A DNA stretch of 64,000 nucleotides from Bowmanella denitrificans (GCF_039522935.1 NZ_BAAAEI010000015.1:208405-272404); one strand, 5' to 3'; shown: positions 1 to 7,581, counted from the first letter of the stretch. Translations and numbers: made by a program. Notes: a model not told the origin generated them from the sequence alone.

Positions 1-799
1 GATAATCCTGCTGCATCTGCTTATCGGTCAGTTCCACCCGGTACTGCAACCACACCACTTCTGAATTCAACTTATCCTGGTAGGTTTTCTGCTCTTCATA
101 TTTCCAGCCGTTGTTGTTACCCCAGCTCTTTAGCTCCTCGGTGGGCAGCAGGGAAAAGGGAATAAACAACTGTTCATTATTACCCCAGGCACCATTATTC
201 AGGTCATATATCTGTGGTGCCAGTTTCCAGTCAGCCAGAATGCCGACAACACGGTAGGCAACAGAATCCAGCACAATGTCTTTCCCCACGTTATTGCCGC
301 CACCAAACAATTTGCGATTCATTTCGGCACCAATCACGGCCACTGTCTGGCCTTGCAGATCAATACTTTTGTCCCAGGGGCCGCCGTGCGCAAAAGGCAC
401 TTCAAACATGGCAAAAAAATCGCTGTCTGCGGCACGCGCCACCTCCATAAAGGGGGCAATATTGGCGTTGTCGGGTTTTACCCCAAAACCGGTTTTCAGC
501 ATGGCAGTCTGGCGAAACGGCACCGGGCTTTGGCGCAGGTTCATGGCATCCTGATAGGTTAATTGGTGCGGCAGGTTATCGACTGTCCACCAGCTGGCGT
601 CCTGATCCATAGTGCGAAGCTGTACAGCAAAAATCTGCTCATCTTTGTGCTGCATAGGGTTGGCCGACATCATGTGATAAACAGACAAACTGGTCATGGT
701 AATACCGATACCGATGGCAATGGCCAGCAGCATCAGCAAACTGACGATGGGTGTGCGCTTTAAGCTGCGCCAGGCAAGATCAATATAATGAATAAACAT
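1..799 (-). CDS. FtsX/MacB-type ABC transporter permease (3' end outside window)
   Basis: Translating the minus strand from the ATG at 799 gives an open frame that runs off the window edge. It begins MFIHYIDLAWRSLKRTPIV, then a hydrophobic segment (about residues 20-40), then a soluble periplasmic region with the FtsX/MacB-PCD look (residues such as GKDIVLDSVAYRVVGIL). A good ribosome site (AGGAG) lies about 8 bases before the ATG, and the start is 1 base beyond the stop of the ATPase gene upstream, so the two are translationally coupled. Family knowledge: such permeases pair with a LolD/MacB-type ATPase and a HlyD-type periplasmic adaptor to move peptides, lipids or drugs outward across the envelope. 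The substrate cannot be told from sequence. Only about 266 codons are visible, so the C-terminal membrane bundle is missing. Confidence 0.85.
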   Translation of the reverse strand, partial: MFIHYIDLAWRSLKRTPIVSLLMLLAIAIGIGITMTSLSVYHMMSANPMQHKDEQIFAVQLRTMDQDASWWTVDNLPHQLTYQDAMNLRQSPVPFRQTAMLKTGFGVKPDNANIAPFMEVARAADSDFFAMFEVPFAHGGPWDKSIDLQGQTVAVIGAEMNRKLFGGGNNVGKDIVLDSVAYRVVGILADWKLAPQIYDLNNGAWGNNEQLFIPFSLLPTEELKSWGNNNGWKYEEQKTYQDKLNSEVVWLQYRVELTDKQMQQDY

Positions 800-800
800 C

Positions 801-1514
801 TCAGGCTCCTGCCGTGGCGCGTTGTTGTTCAGCCCCACCCTGATAAAGCTTGAAGTCGCAGATCTGACCGTCCACCACCTGAATATTACGCTGAGCACGG
901 CGGGCCAGCTCCGGATCGTGGGTGACCATTATGATGGTGGCACCGTCTTTATTGATGCTTTCCAGCAGCTCCATCACCTGGCGGGCCATCAGACTGTCCA
1001 GATTACCGGTAGGTTCATCCGCCAGCAGAAAACGAGGCTCACCGGCCAGCGCCCGGGCAATGGCCACCCGTTGCTGCTGTCCACCAGAAAGCTGCGCCGG
1101 TACATGCTTGGCACGGGCACCCAAACCAACCTGCTCCAGGCAGCGCTCAATGCGGCGCTTACGCTCAGCCGCTTTAATGCCGCGATAACGCAGCGGTACT
1201 TCCACGTTTTCGTACAGATTCAGATCAGGGATCAGGTTAAAGCCCTGAAAGATAAAACCGATTTTCTGGTTTCTCAGTTCAGCGCGGCCGTTATCCGATA
1301 GTTTGCCGACATTGATACCGTCTAGCTCATAAGTGCCACCAGTGTAGGTTTCCAGCATACCGGCAATATTTAAAAAAGTGGTTTTGCCTGAGCCAGACGG
1401 ACCGGTGACGGCAATAAATTCGCCTTCATTCACCTGCAGATTAAAATCCCTAAGTGCATGAGTTTGTACCATTTCACTGCGATACACTTTGCTGATATTG
1501 GTCATGTTAAGCAT
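801..1514 (-). CDS. ABC transporter ATP-binding protein, LolD/MacB type
   Basis: A 237-residue ATPase with every ABC motif: Walker A GPSGSGKTT near residue 39, Q-loop in FIFQGFNLI, signature LSGGQQQRVAIARAL, Walker B FLLADEPTGNLDS and the switch histidine in MVTHD. The length and motif wording match the LolD/MacB/FtsE group, which powers export with an FtsX-like permease rather than import. It lies between the HlyD-type adaptor (33 bases upstream) and the permease (1 base downstream), a complete three-part efflux operon. The start at 1514 follows an AAAAGGAAAAG site. An internal ATG three codons later is possible. The specific cargo is unknown. Confidence 0.93.
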   Translation of the reverse strand: MLNMTNISKVYRSEMVQTHALRDFNLQVNEGEFIAVTGPSGSGKTTFLNIAGMLETYTGGTYELDGINVGKLSDNGRAELRNQKIGFIFQGFNLIPDLNLYENVEVPLRYRGIKAAERKRRIERCLEQVGLGARAKHVPAQLSGGQQQRVAIARALAGEPRFLLADEPTGNLDSLMARQVMELLESINKDGATIIMVTHDPELARRAQRNIQVVDGQICDFKLYQGGAEQQRATAGA

Positions 1515-1547
1515 GTTCTTTTCCTTTTCGTTATTCTGGGATGCCGC

Positions 1548-2801
1548 TTAGCGCAACATCACTTTTTCTTGATTTTCAAATGTATCCAGGCTCGAGATAA
1601 TCAGGGTATCGCCCTCCTTCACACCACTGAGTAATTCCACATGGCTGATACTGCTGGCTCCGGTGCGAATGGCGGTACGATAGGCGGTTTCGCCTTCAAC
1701 CTTGTAACCCAGGCTGCCACCGCTTTGTAAGAAGGCGCCACGTTTTACCATTAAGGTATCCGGGCGATTTTCCAGCAGGATACGTGCTGACAGGCGCTGG
1801 TTTTGACGCAGTCCCTGAGGCTGATCCAGTAATCTGACACGGGTAGTCACCTGGCGATCCCGCACTTCCGGCGAAATAGCCTTAAGCTGTCCGCTCAGGG
1901 TGGTACCGGCCAGTTGCAATTCCACATCCATACCCAGTCCCAGCTCGTCGGCGTAACTTTCTGGTACCTGTAATTCCGCTTCAAAGGCGCTTAAGTCCAC
2001 CAGGGTAATCAATGGTTGGCTTTGACTGACCGCGGCCATCTGCTCCACCAGATGGTTACCGACAATGCCTTTAACCGGCGCACGTATGGTCAGACTGTCA
2101 ACCTGTCGTTCCAACTCTTCCACCACTAGTTGCTGGCGCGCTATGGCAATACCAGCGCTTTTTAATTCAAAAGCCAGGGTATCTTTGGCTATCTGTACTT
2201 CCTGCGCGGCTAATCTGTGATTAAGTTCGGCCCTGGCCAGGTCGTCAATGGCCTGGTCGAAATCACGTTGACTGATTAACTGGCGTTGCATGGACTGCTG
2301 GGCACGGCGTTCTTCACGCACAGCCGCATCCAAATCCACTTTGGCCAGCTCCAGGGTACGGGTCAGTGCCAGTTCCTGCGCCCTGGCATCCAGGCGTCGA
2401 CCTTCCAGCTCACCTTGCAGTGACGCCAATACGGATTGTTGCTGCTTCAAATTGTTGGCAAGTTCAGGGCTGTTTACCTCGGCCACAATCTGATTTACCG
2501 CAACTTCATCGCCGGGCTCGGCCAGCAGCCGTACATGGCCTGGTTGCGGGCTGTACAGCACCGGGGCATTGGCCGCCACAATATGGCCTGTTGCAGCGAC
2601 ATCCCGTACCAGGGTACCGCGCTCTACTTTGGCTGTTAACAGCCCGGCGCCATTCACTGACTGACTCGACTCAGCCCCACTTAACCAGGCCAGTGTCCCC
2701 ACAGACGCCAGCACTATGGCGGCCACTGCCGCACGCTTGCGCCAGACTTGCCCGGGGGTGCTTTGTACCAGCATATCCTGGCCACTGGTATCACGGATCA
2801 T
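1548..2801 (-). CDS. HlyD/RND-type periplasmic adaptor subunit of ABC efflux system
   Basis: The protein has about 417 residues from the ATG at 2801, chosen because GGGAG sits 7 bases upstream. A longer frame begins at 2831 but lacks a ribosome site. After about 24 N-terminal residues there is one membrane anchor (AAVAAIVLASVGTLAWL), then a lipoyl-like half motif (VLYSPQPGHVRLLAEPGDEV), a long coiled-coil hairpin (about residues 110-220), the second lipoyl half (LTIRAPVKGIVG) and a beta-barrel plus membrane-proximal domain. This is the order of MacA-like membrane fusion proteins, which bridge an inner-membrane ABC exporter to an outer-membrane channel. No TolC homologue is visible here. It is the first gene of the operon and lies about 125 bases downstream of a probable sigma-54 promoter. 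Confidence 0.9.
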   Translation of the reverse strand: MIRDTSGQDMLVQSTPGQVWRKRAAVAAIVLASVGTLAWLSGAESSQSVNGAGLLTAKVERGTLVRDVAATGHIVAANAPVLYSPQPGHVRLLAEPGDEVAVNQIVAEVNSPELANNLKQQQSVLASLQGELEGRRLDARAQELALTRTLELAKVDLDAAVREERRAQQSMQRQLISQRDFDQAIDDLARAELNHRLAAQEVQIAKDTLAFELKSAGIAIARQQLVVEELERQVDSLTIRAPVKGIVGNHLVEQMAAVSQSQPLITLVDLSAFEAELQVPESYADELGLGMDVELQLAGTTLSGQLKAISPEVRDRQVTTRVRLLDQPQGLRQNQRLSARILLENRPDTLMVKRGAFLQSGGSLGYKVEGETAYRTAIRTGASSISHVELLSGVKEGDTLIISSLDTFENQEKVMLR

Positions 2802-2938
2802 TTCACTCTCCCGTTGCTGAATTCGGTGCATAGTTCAATCACAGGTGCCAGAGCACAAAGCATCAAAGGAACAGTTAGATAAATCATCAGTAATTGCATG
2901 GGACACTCCGGTTTTAATTTGCTTCCTGCAGACATTAA

Positions 2939-2954
2939 AGCCAGCCCTATGCCA
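2939..2954 (-). promoter_or_regulatory. Probable sigma-54 (-24/-12) promoter of the ABC efflux operon
   Basis: Read on the minus strand the site is TGGCATAGGGCTGGCT. It has GG at -24 and GC at -12 with the exact sigma-54 spacing, TGGCA intact in the -24 element and GCT in the -12 element. It points toward the adaptor gene at 2801 and would give a leader of about 125 bases. Two perfect palindromes about 85-110 bases upstream would be the enhancer sites. No sigma-54 activator gene is inside the window. It may lie past the left edge. Confidence 0.6.
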
Positions 2955-3019
2955 CTTTTTAAAAAACACATAAGCTATTGTATTTAAATATTTTTTCAAC
3001 TTCCCCTTGATTTTAGAAG

Positions 3020-3033
3020 CTGTCCGCGGACAG
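3020..3033. promoter_or_regulatory. Perfect palindrome CTGTCCGCGGACAG, putative enhancer site 1
   Basis: A 14-base perfect palindrome that shares the core TGTCCG...CGGACA with the second palindrome just beyond it. Centre-to-centre distance is about 20.5 bases, two helical turns, so two dimers would sit on the same face of the DNA. It lies about 70-90 bases upstream of the sigma-54-like promoter, a typical distance for a bacterial enhancer-binding protein. The protein that binds is inferred, not seen. Confidence 0.6.
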
Positions 3034-3034
3034 A

Positions 3035-3059
3035 AAAAGTGTCCGCTGCGGACACTTTT
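3035..3059. promoter_or_regulatory. 25-base palindrome with GTGTCCGC/GCGGACAC arms, putative enhancer site 2
   Basis: Arms of 12 bases are perfectly complementary around a single central T at 3047. The core GTGTCCG-CGGACAC repeats that of the neighbouring palindrome. As a hairpin it would end in a TTTT run on the plus strand, so a terminator role was considered, but no gene ends close upstream on either strand. Paired operators for the sigma-54 promoter explain the arrangement better. Confidence 0.6.
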
Positions 3060-3161
3060 GTACGCTTGCTTACAATTGCACATAGGTGGTTTACAGCATT
3101 TTTCTACGGATTAGCGAAACTTGGATGCGGGCATTGGGCCCCTCCAATAAAGGAACTGATT

Positions 3162-3527
3162 ATGCACCCCCTGAATAAACTGCTGTGTGCCACTTTACTG
3201 CTTGGTCCGACGGTGGTGTCCGCCAAGACTATTTATGTCGCTGCGGATGACAGTCTGACGAGCAAGCTGTGTGTCAGCGCTGCCACGGATGCGCCGGTGA
3301 ATTTTCACCTGCAACAAAAACAATCTGGCTTAAAACTTCGTGTTATTTCGGAGAAAGTCAGCTGTAACGGCAGTGCCATAGGCGATTTTGCCTATCAGGC
3401 CGGCAATCTAAGGGTAGCCCGACAGCTCAATCGGCTTAACCCACAGGCAACCTATACGGAAATTAAAGATATCGCCGAAGTACCACGAGACAATAGAGTC
3501 AGGATTATCCAGGTAAGCGGCGAATAA
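3162..3527 (+). CDS. Small secreted protein, DUF3718-like
   Basis: A 121-residue protein starting at the ATG at 3162, preceded by AAAGGA. An upstream in-frame start at 3039 has no ribosome site and would overlap the palindromes. The first 22 residues form a signal peptide ending VVSA. The mature part has two cysteines (LCVSAATD and VSCNGS) that could form a disulfide, and the pattern of cysteine, CNG and FAYQAG resembles the DUF3718 family of small exported proteins common in Alteromonadales and Vibrionales, whose function is unknown. It is transcribed away from the efflux operon, so the 2.8-3.16 kb region would serve both directions. The family assignment is from memory of the pattern and is only moderately sure. 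Confidence 0.6.
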   Translation: MHPLNKLLCATLLLGPTVVSAKTIYVAADDSLTSKLCVSAATDAPVNFHLQQKQSGLKLRVISEKVSCNGSAIGDFAYQAGNLRVARQLNRLNPQATYTEIKDIAEVPRDNRVRIIQVSGE

Positions 3528-3578
3528 GCGACTACCCGTTTCAGGGGACGGGCATCGTTATCCGGCCAAACCAGCTAT

Positions 3579-3854
3579 TCAGGCCTTCACTACCTGGCTG
3601 GTTTGGCTACTTTCCATCAGGCGGGCGAAGCCTTGCTTAACAACAGGCAAAAAGTCATCCGATAATGATACCTGCCCCGGTAAATGGGCTGTAGAGATGC
3701 GTCAGCAAGCCTGCTACTCCCGGCCAGTGATAATCAGCAATTGCGGGTGATCCAAATCCCATTCCCGCCAATCCGAAGAAAATCTTGAGGTCTGAAAACA
3801 CGGCTGGGCCGAAACACAGGTATCCGGCTCTACCCCGTTGGCAAGTTGGCTAAA
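3579..3854 (-). pseudogene. Broken minus-strand gene fragment of unknown family
   Basis: A single minus-strand frame of 92 codons reads as plausible protein on both sides of two in-frame stops, TAG at 3714-3716 and TGA at 3702-3704. The first part contains DTCVSAQPCF and DWREWDLDHPQLLIITGRE, and the second part LPGQVSLSDDFLPVVKQGF before a final stop at 3579. No start codon with a ribosome site is visible at its upstream end, which lies about 30 bases from the Fur box at 3887. It could be the decayed remains of a Fur-controlled gene divergent from the metal exporter. I do not recognise the family. Two stops four codons apart argue against a single sequencing error. Confidence 0.4.
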
Positions 3855-3886
3855 TCAGAACAAAAACAAAAACACCCAAAGCAATT

Positions 3887-3903
3887 GACAATCATTCTCA
3901 TTT
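3887..3903. promoter_or_regulatory. Fur-box-like site upstream of the metal exporter
   Basis: The minus-strand reading AATGAGAATGATTGTCA fits the Fur 19-mer (GATAATGATAATCATTATC type) at most positions. It lies about 25-65 bases upstream of the exporter's possible starts and also next to the 5' end of the broken minus-strand gene, so it could have controlled both. The manganese regulator Mur recognises similar sites, so iron or manganese control are both possible. Confidence 0.65.
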
Positions 3904-3927
3904 AAAGAAATATATCCAAGGTCTCCC

Positions 3928-4002
3928 ATGTTTACTGGTCTACCTTGGGTTGATGCCCTATTTGGTATTTACGGCGAGTTATCTCGCCGTTTTTTTAGGT
4001 GA
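3928..4002 (+). other. Short overlapping reading frame at the exporter's 5' end (leader peptide or frameshift)
   Basis: An ATG at 3928 has a better ribosome site (CCAAGG, 7-8 bases upstream) than the exporter's own ATG at 3953. It opens a 24-codon frame beginning MFTGLPWVDALFG that ends at 4002 inside the exporter gene. A run of seven T at 3990-3996 lies near its end. Removing one T would fuse this frame to the exporter at LGDDSLLRQ. Either this is an upstream peptide coupled to exporter translation, or the sequence carries a frameshift and the true exporter begins at 3928. Confidence 0.4.
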
Positions 4003-5143
4003 CGACAGTTTGCTTAGACAAGGTGCTAAACAATTTAGTCAACTCACCCAGCTAGCGCCATTCTGGCAAGCAAGAGGCTGGCGTATACTGCTGCTGGTCG
4101 CATTGATTATCAACCTGTTGCTGCCGGGGCCACTGGCGGAATTGATCCGTCAGAGTCTGGTGGATGCTTATCTGGGTGTGTCGGTGTTTGTACTGGCAAC
4201 CCTGTTACTGTTTTACACCATTGAGCAGGGCCTTAACGTGGATCTGGCAGACTTGCTCAGACAAAATCCCTTATGGCAGGTGCCTATTGCCACCTTACTG
4301 GGTGTACTACCAGGATGTGGCGGTGCAGTCATGGTCGCCACGGCCTACTCGGCAGGTAAAATATCCATGGGCGCTCTGGTCGCCACACTGACTGCCACCA
4401 TGGGCGATGCAGCATTTTTGCTGTTGTTTAATCAGCCTGTTACGGCCCTAAAGGTATTTGCACTGGCCGCAGCAGCTGCCATTATCAGCGGCTACCTGGT
4501 GGACGTGCTGAACCTATATGTGCCGGCCCGCACCAGACACAGTGACGTGCAAGTTATTGCACCCAGAAAAGCCACGCCCTTCGACTATCTGTATCTGCTG
4601 CTCGGCATACCGGGATTGTGCTTTGCTATTGCAGGACTGTTGCAATGGCAACCTTCTGTTTTGCTGGCGCAGATTCAGGACAGCATAGCTTTAACGGCGC
4701 TGTTTTTGGGCATGGTAATTTGGTGTCTCTCCCCTGCCACTATCCATTACAACAACAAGCAATCAGCTTTACTGAAGGCCCAGGACGAGACCTTATTTGT
4801 CAGTTCCTGGGTGATAGGTGCTTTTGTTCTGTATGCGATTCTTGACCACTTCGGCGGCTTGAATCTGGCAGCGGTTACTGGTGCTGGCGCTGTATGGATG
4901 CCTATGCTAGGCCTGCTTGTCGGTCTTTTGCCGGGCTGTGGTCCACAAATTCTGCTAACCACTTTGTATCTGCATGGTCAGGTACCTTTTTCAGCCTTAC
5001 TGGCAAACGCGATCGGCAACGACGGCGATGCGCTATTCCCCACCCTGGCCATCAATGGTAAAGCGGCACTTTGGGCTACTTTGTATAGCGCCGTCCCGGC
5101 CCTGCTTTTTGGCTATGGCTGGTACTGGCTGGTAGAAGCCTGA
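3953..5143 (+). CDS. Putative 10-TM heavy-metal (manganese) transporter, ArsP_2-like
   Basis: An approximately 396-residue, very hydrophobic protein with about ten membrane segments in two repeated halves. Each half carries a Pro-Gly-Cys-Gly motif: LLGVLPGCGGAVMVATAY in the first and LVGLLPGCGPQILLTTLY in the second. Each is followed about 30 residues later by an acidic segment (TATMGDAAFLL, then NAIGNDGDALFP). This internal repeat and the cysteine motif are those of the family described as putative 10-TM heavy-metal exporter or putative manganese transporter. Substrate is unproven, but a Fur box upstream and the fumC operon convergent downstream point to iron/manganese balance. The N-terminus is uncertain: TTG 3950, ATG 3953, or a frame-shifted start at 3928 with a better ribosome site. 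Confidence 0.75.
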   Translation: MPYLVFTASYLAVFLGDDSLLRQGAKQFSQLTQLAPFWQARGWRILLLVALIINLLLPGPLAELIRQSLVDAYLGVSVFVLATLLLFYTIEQGLNVDLADLLRQNPLWQVPIATLLGVLPGCGGAVMVATAYSAGKISMGALVATLTATMGDAAFLLLFNQPVTALKVFALAAAAAIISGYLVDVLNLYVPARTRHSDVQVIAPRKATPFDYLYLLLGIPGLCFAIAGLLQWQPSVLLAQIQDSIALTALFLGMVIWCLSPATIHYNNKQSALLKAQDETLFVSSWVIGAFVLYAILDHFGGLNLAAVTGAGAVWMPMLGLLVGLLPGCGPQILLTTLYLHGQVPFSALLANAIGNDGDALFPTLAINGKAALWATLYSAVPALLFGYGWYWLVEA

Positions 5144-5156
5144 CAGGAGCGCAGAA

Positions 5157-5177
5157 AAAGCGCGGAAAGCGCGCTTT
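5157..5177. terminator. Bidirectional rho-independent terminator
   Basis: AAAGCGCG, a five-base loop, then CGCGCTTT form a perfect 8-bp stem between the convergent exporter and orfX genes. On the minus strand it is followed by a run of five T, so it best ends the fagA-fumC-orfX transcript. On the plus strand the T run is only three long. It overlaps the last bases of orfX. Confidence 0.7.
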
Positions 5178-5595
5178 AATGCAAAGACTGAGATGATGTG
5201 GGAAATGGCACCAGACAATCCTGACCATCCCCATACTGGCGGTAATGCTCCACCAGGGCCTGATATGTCTTGGTAAACGCCCAATTCAGCGCCTGTGCCA
5301 TGGCCTGGTTATTACCGTTGTGGCGCATGGCAGACAAAACAAATTCATGCACCTTGCGCAACTGGCCTTCCGCCAGCTTCGGCTCTGCTTCACGGCTATA
5401 TAGATCGGCCAGATTATGGTAACTGACCACCAGCGCCGTCACAGCCGCCTTAGCGTCACATTCCTCATCCAGCAACTGTTCCGCTTCGGCAATGGCACGC
5501 TGGTAATGGGCAATGGCCGCCCATAACTGGCGATCCGCCAGGCAATCATTACCTGCCATGATATGGCTCTGCCACCTTTCCATGCAGGCCACCAT
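5176..5595 (-). CDS. OrfX-like protein of the fagA-fumC operon (TPR-like helices)
   Basis: A 139-residue, all-helical, soluble protein. It begins 2 bases after the fumC stop with GGAGG in front, so it is co-translated with fumC. Two helical hairpins (ADRQLWAAIAHYQRAIAEAEQL and ALVVSYHNLADLYSREAEPKL) look like degenerate TPR units. The order fagA-fumC-orfX is that of the iron-regulated Pseudomonas operon in which a small orfX follows fumC and precedes manganese superoxide dismutase. By position and helical character this is the orfX counterpart. Its biochemical role is not known. No sodA follows here: the next gene is the convergent metal exporter. Confidence 0.6.
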   Translation of the reverse strand: MVACMERWQSHIMAGNDCLADRQLWAAIAHYQRAIAEAEQLLDEECDAKAAVTALVVSYHNLADLYSREAEPKLAEGQLRKVHEFVLSAMRHNGNNQAMAQALNWAFTKTYQALVEHYRQYGDGQDCLVPFPTSSQSLH

Positions 5596-5597
5596 GA

Positions 5598-6980
5598 TCA
5601 GATTCCTCCGTCTGTCAGTTTGACCGGGTCTAACAAGCGCAGTAACTCTTCGCGGGACAAATCGGTCTGCTCCTCGGCCACATCAACTATGGGTCGTTGC
5701 TGCTGGTATGCCTGTTTGGCAATGTCAGCGGCTTTCAGGTAGCCGATAACCGGATTAAGCGCCGTGACCAGAATAGGATTGCGATGCAGTGCCTGTTCCA
5801 GACGCTCGCCGTTGACGGTAAAACCGGCGATGGCTTTATCAGCCAGATGCGTGGCACTGCTGCTAAGCAAGGCCAGGCTATCCAGCAAGTTGGCTGCAAT
5901 CATTGGCAGCATGACATTTAACTCAAAATTACCGGACTGCCCGCCAATCCCTATGGCCACATCATTGCCCATGACCTGCGCTGCGGCCATAGCGACGGCT
6001 TCAGGGATCACCGGGTTAACCTTACCGGGCATGATGGACGAACCTGGCTGCAGAGCGGGCAGACTAATCTCGCCCAGCCCGGCCAATGGACCGGAGTTCA
6101 TCCAGCGAAGATCATTGGCAATCTTCATCAGACTCACCGCTGTGGTTTTAGCCGCCCCCGAGAGTGCGACAGCGGTATCCTGGGTAGCAATCAGGGCAAA
6201 CAGGTTATCGCCTGGTTTAAACAGCAGCCCGGATGTCTGACTAAGGTGTTCACAGAACAGCCGGGCAAAGTTTACATGGGCGTTAACCCCGGTTCCTACT
6301 GCTGTGCCTCCCTGGGCCACCTGCAAAAGCTCAGGCAGGAGCCCTTGCAACTGACGGATATTTTGTTGGATTTGCGCCTGCCAGCCGCCCAGGGTTTGAT
6401 CCAGCCGAACCGGCATGGCGTCCATTAAATGGGTGCGCCCCGTCTTGCAGTAGCCTTTGACCTGTCCGGCTTTTTCCTCCAGCACCCTGCTGAGATGTTG
6501 CAGAGCTGGCAGCAACTCGCCATGTACCGCCAGAGCGGCACTGATGTGAATAGTAGTGGGAATGACATCATTGCTGCTTTGGCTGCAATTAACATGATCA
6601 TTGGCGCTGATAGTTTCGCCCAGCTTGTCAGACGCCAGTTTGGCAATCACCTCGTTGGCATTCATATTGGTACTGGTACCTGAGCCGGTTTGAAACACAT
6701 CTACGGGGAAGTGTTGCATCAAATCACGGTCTTGCTGCAAGCTGTCACAGACTTCGCAGATGGTATCGGCAATCCTGGCGGGCAGGGTGTCCAGCGCTTT
6801 ATTGGCTTTGGCGGCAGCGGCTTTCACCTGCAGCAACGCGCGAATAAAGGCAGGCGGCATGGTGCGCTGGCTGATACTGAAGTTGTTCACCGCGCGCTGG
6901 GTTTGCGCGCCGTACAAGGCGTCTGCAGGAACCTGCAGTTCGCCCATACTGTCTTTTTCCATGCGGGTTTGTTTCATCAT
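5598..6980 (-). CDS. fumC: Class II fumarate hydratase (iron-independent)
   Basis: Converts fumarate to L-malate in the TCA cycle using no iron-sulfur cluster, so it replaces fumarase A/B when iron is short or oxidants are present. The 460 residues match the usual length. The hallmark GSSIMPGKVNP loop of the fumarase/aspartase superfamily is near residue 318. Substrate-site motifs GSGTSTNMNANEV, NCSQSSNDVIPTTIH and GRTHLMDAMPV are intact. Start at 6980 or the adjacent ATG at 6977, with GGGAG just upstream. It lies 23 bases after the fagA-like gene and 2 bases before orfX, in an operon behind a Fur box, which fits derepression in low iron. Confidence 0.97.
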   Translation of the reverse strand: MMKQTRMEKDSMGELQVPADALYGAQTQRAVNNFSISQRTMPPAFIRALLQVKAAAAKANKALDTLPARIADTICEVCDSLQQDRDLMQHFPVDVFQTGSGTSTNMNANEVIAKLASDKLGETISANDHVNCSQSSNDVIPTTIHISAALAVHGELLPALQHLSRVLEEKAGQVKGYCKTGRTHLMDAMPVRLDQTLGGWQAQIQQNIRQLQGLLPELLQVAQGGTAVGTGVNAHVNFARLFCEHLSQTSGLLFKPGDNLFALIATQDTAVALSGAAKTTAVSLMKIANDLRWMNSGPLAGLGEISLPALQPGSSIMPGKVNPVIPEAVAMAAAQVMGNDVAIGIGGQSGNFELNVMLPMIAANLLDSLALLSSSATHLADKAIAGFTVNGERLEQALHRNPILVTALNPVIGYLKAADIAKQAYQQQRPIVDVAEEQTDLSREELLRLLDPVKLTDGGI

Positions 6981-7003
6981 GACTCCCTGGTTAGTTATCC
7001 GGG

Positions 7004-7369
7004 TCAGGTCCCGGACAAAAAATAATGGCTGAGAAGACGTAATTCACAGAGTAGATGACTATCCTGGCGGCGCTCATGATCTGAGCGCGCCAATTTCTGC
7101 AACGCCAGCAGCGGTTGATGTATCTGATCAAGGCACAAATGCCGCCAGTGCAGGTCGATACAGTTGTCACACAAAGTATCAAGCAATAAACGCACCGCCT
7201 GGCGGTGTAAACGACGCTTCATTCGCCGGCAGGCATGACTGTCGGCCAACATGCGATTGTGCTGCAGATAATTAAAGAGTAGCGCCGGATTATCCGGTTG
7301 CAGGGCATATCTGACATTCGCCCGTTGACTGAAATCATCCAGTCTGTCTAACAGTGTCCTCATACTCAC
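7004..7369 (-). CDS. fagA: FagA-like protein, first gene of Fur-controlled fumC operon
   Basis: A 121-residue, basic, helical soluble protein with no signal peptide (GTG start at 7369, or ATG at 7363). The features RYALQPDNPALLFNYLQ near the N-terminus and the helical, histidine-rich body resemble the small FagA (Fur-associated gene) protein that precedes fumC in pseudomonads. Position and the Fur box directly upstream agree. FagA has no established biochemical activity. The ribosome site is weak and the Fur box lies only a few bases before the start codon, so the mRNA leader must be short or the operator acts at or beyond +1. Confidence 0.6.
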   Translation of the reverse strand: MSMRTLLDRLDDFSQRANVRYALQPDNPALLFNYLQHNRMLADSHACRRMKRRLHRQAVRLLLDTLCDNCIDLHWRHLCLDQIHQPLLALQKLARSDHERRQDSHLLCELRLLSHYFLSGT

Positions 7370-7371
7370 AC

Positions 7372-7390
7372 ATGATAACCATTCTCATTT
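7372..7390. promoter_or_regulatory. Fur box of the fagA-fumC-orfX operon
   Basis: ATGATAACCATTCTCATTT, on the minus strand AAATGAGAATGGTTATCAT, is a strong match to the Fur consensus. It abuts the 5' end of the fagA-like gene. Iron-loaded Fur would block the operon, so FumC rises when iron is scarce. Confidence 0.75.
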
Positions 7391-7562
7391 GCATTATTTA
7401 CTTATTGATCACTACTGTCAAGGCAAGGTGTAATGCGGCTATGTACACTATAAGTGTGCTACTGGACGGGGGCAGAAAATCTAACTGAATAAATGGCAAG
7501 CAACACGATGATGCTAAAAAACACTAAAATTCAAGTATTTGACATTTTTTTAATTTTTATTA

Positions 7563-7581
7563 TTGCGAATCATTATCATTT
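7563..7581. promoter_or_regulatory. Third Fur box, pointing to a candidate small RNA
   Basis: The stretch TTGCGAATCATTATCATTT contains the ATCATTATCATTT core of a Fur site. A TTGACA hexamer lies at 7539-7544 just upstream in a very AT-rich region, although no well-spaced -10 is obvious. No protein gene with a ribosome site starts between this site and the terminator at 7640, so the likely target is an untranslated RNA. Confidence 0.65.

Noticed and set aside
3035..3059. 25-base palindrome as a rho-independent terminator
   Set aside because: No gene ends just upstream on either strand, and it forms a pair with a second palindrome that shares its core.
2835..3083. 82-codon minus-strand frame upstream of the HlyD gene
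   Set aside because: It runs through both palindromes and the sigma-54 promoter, has no ribosome site and does not look like a protein family.
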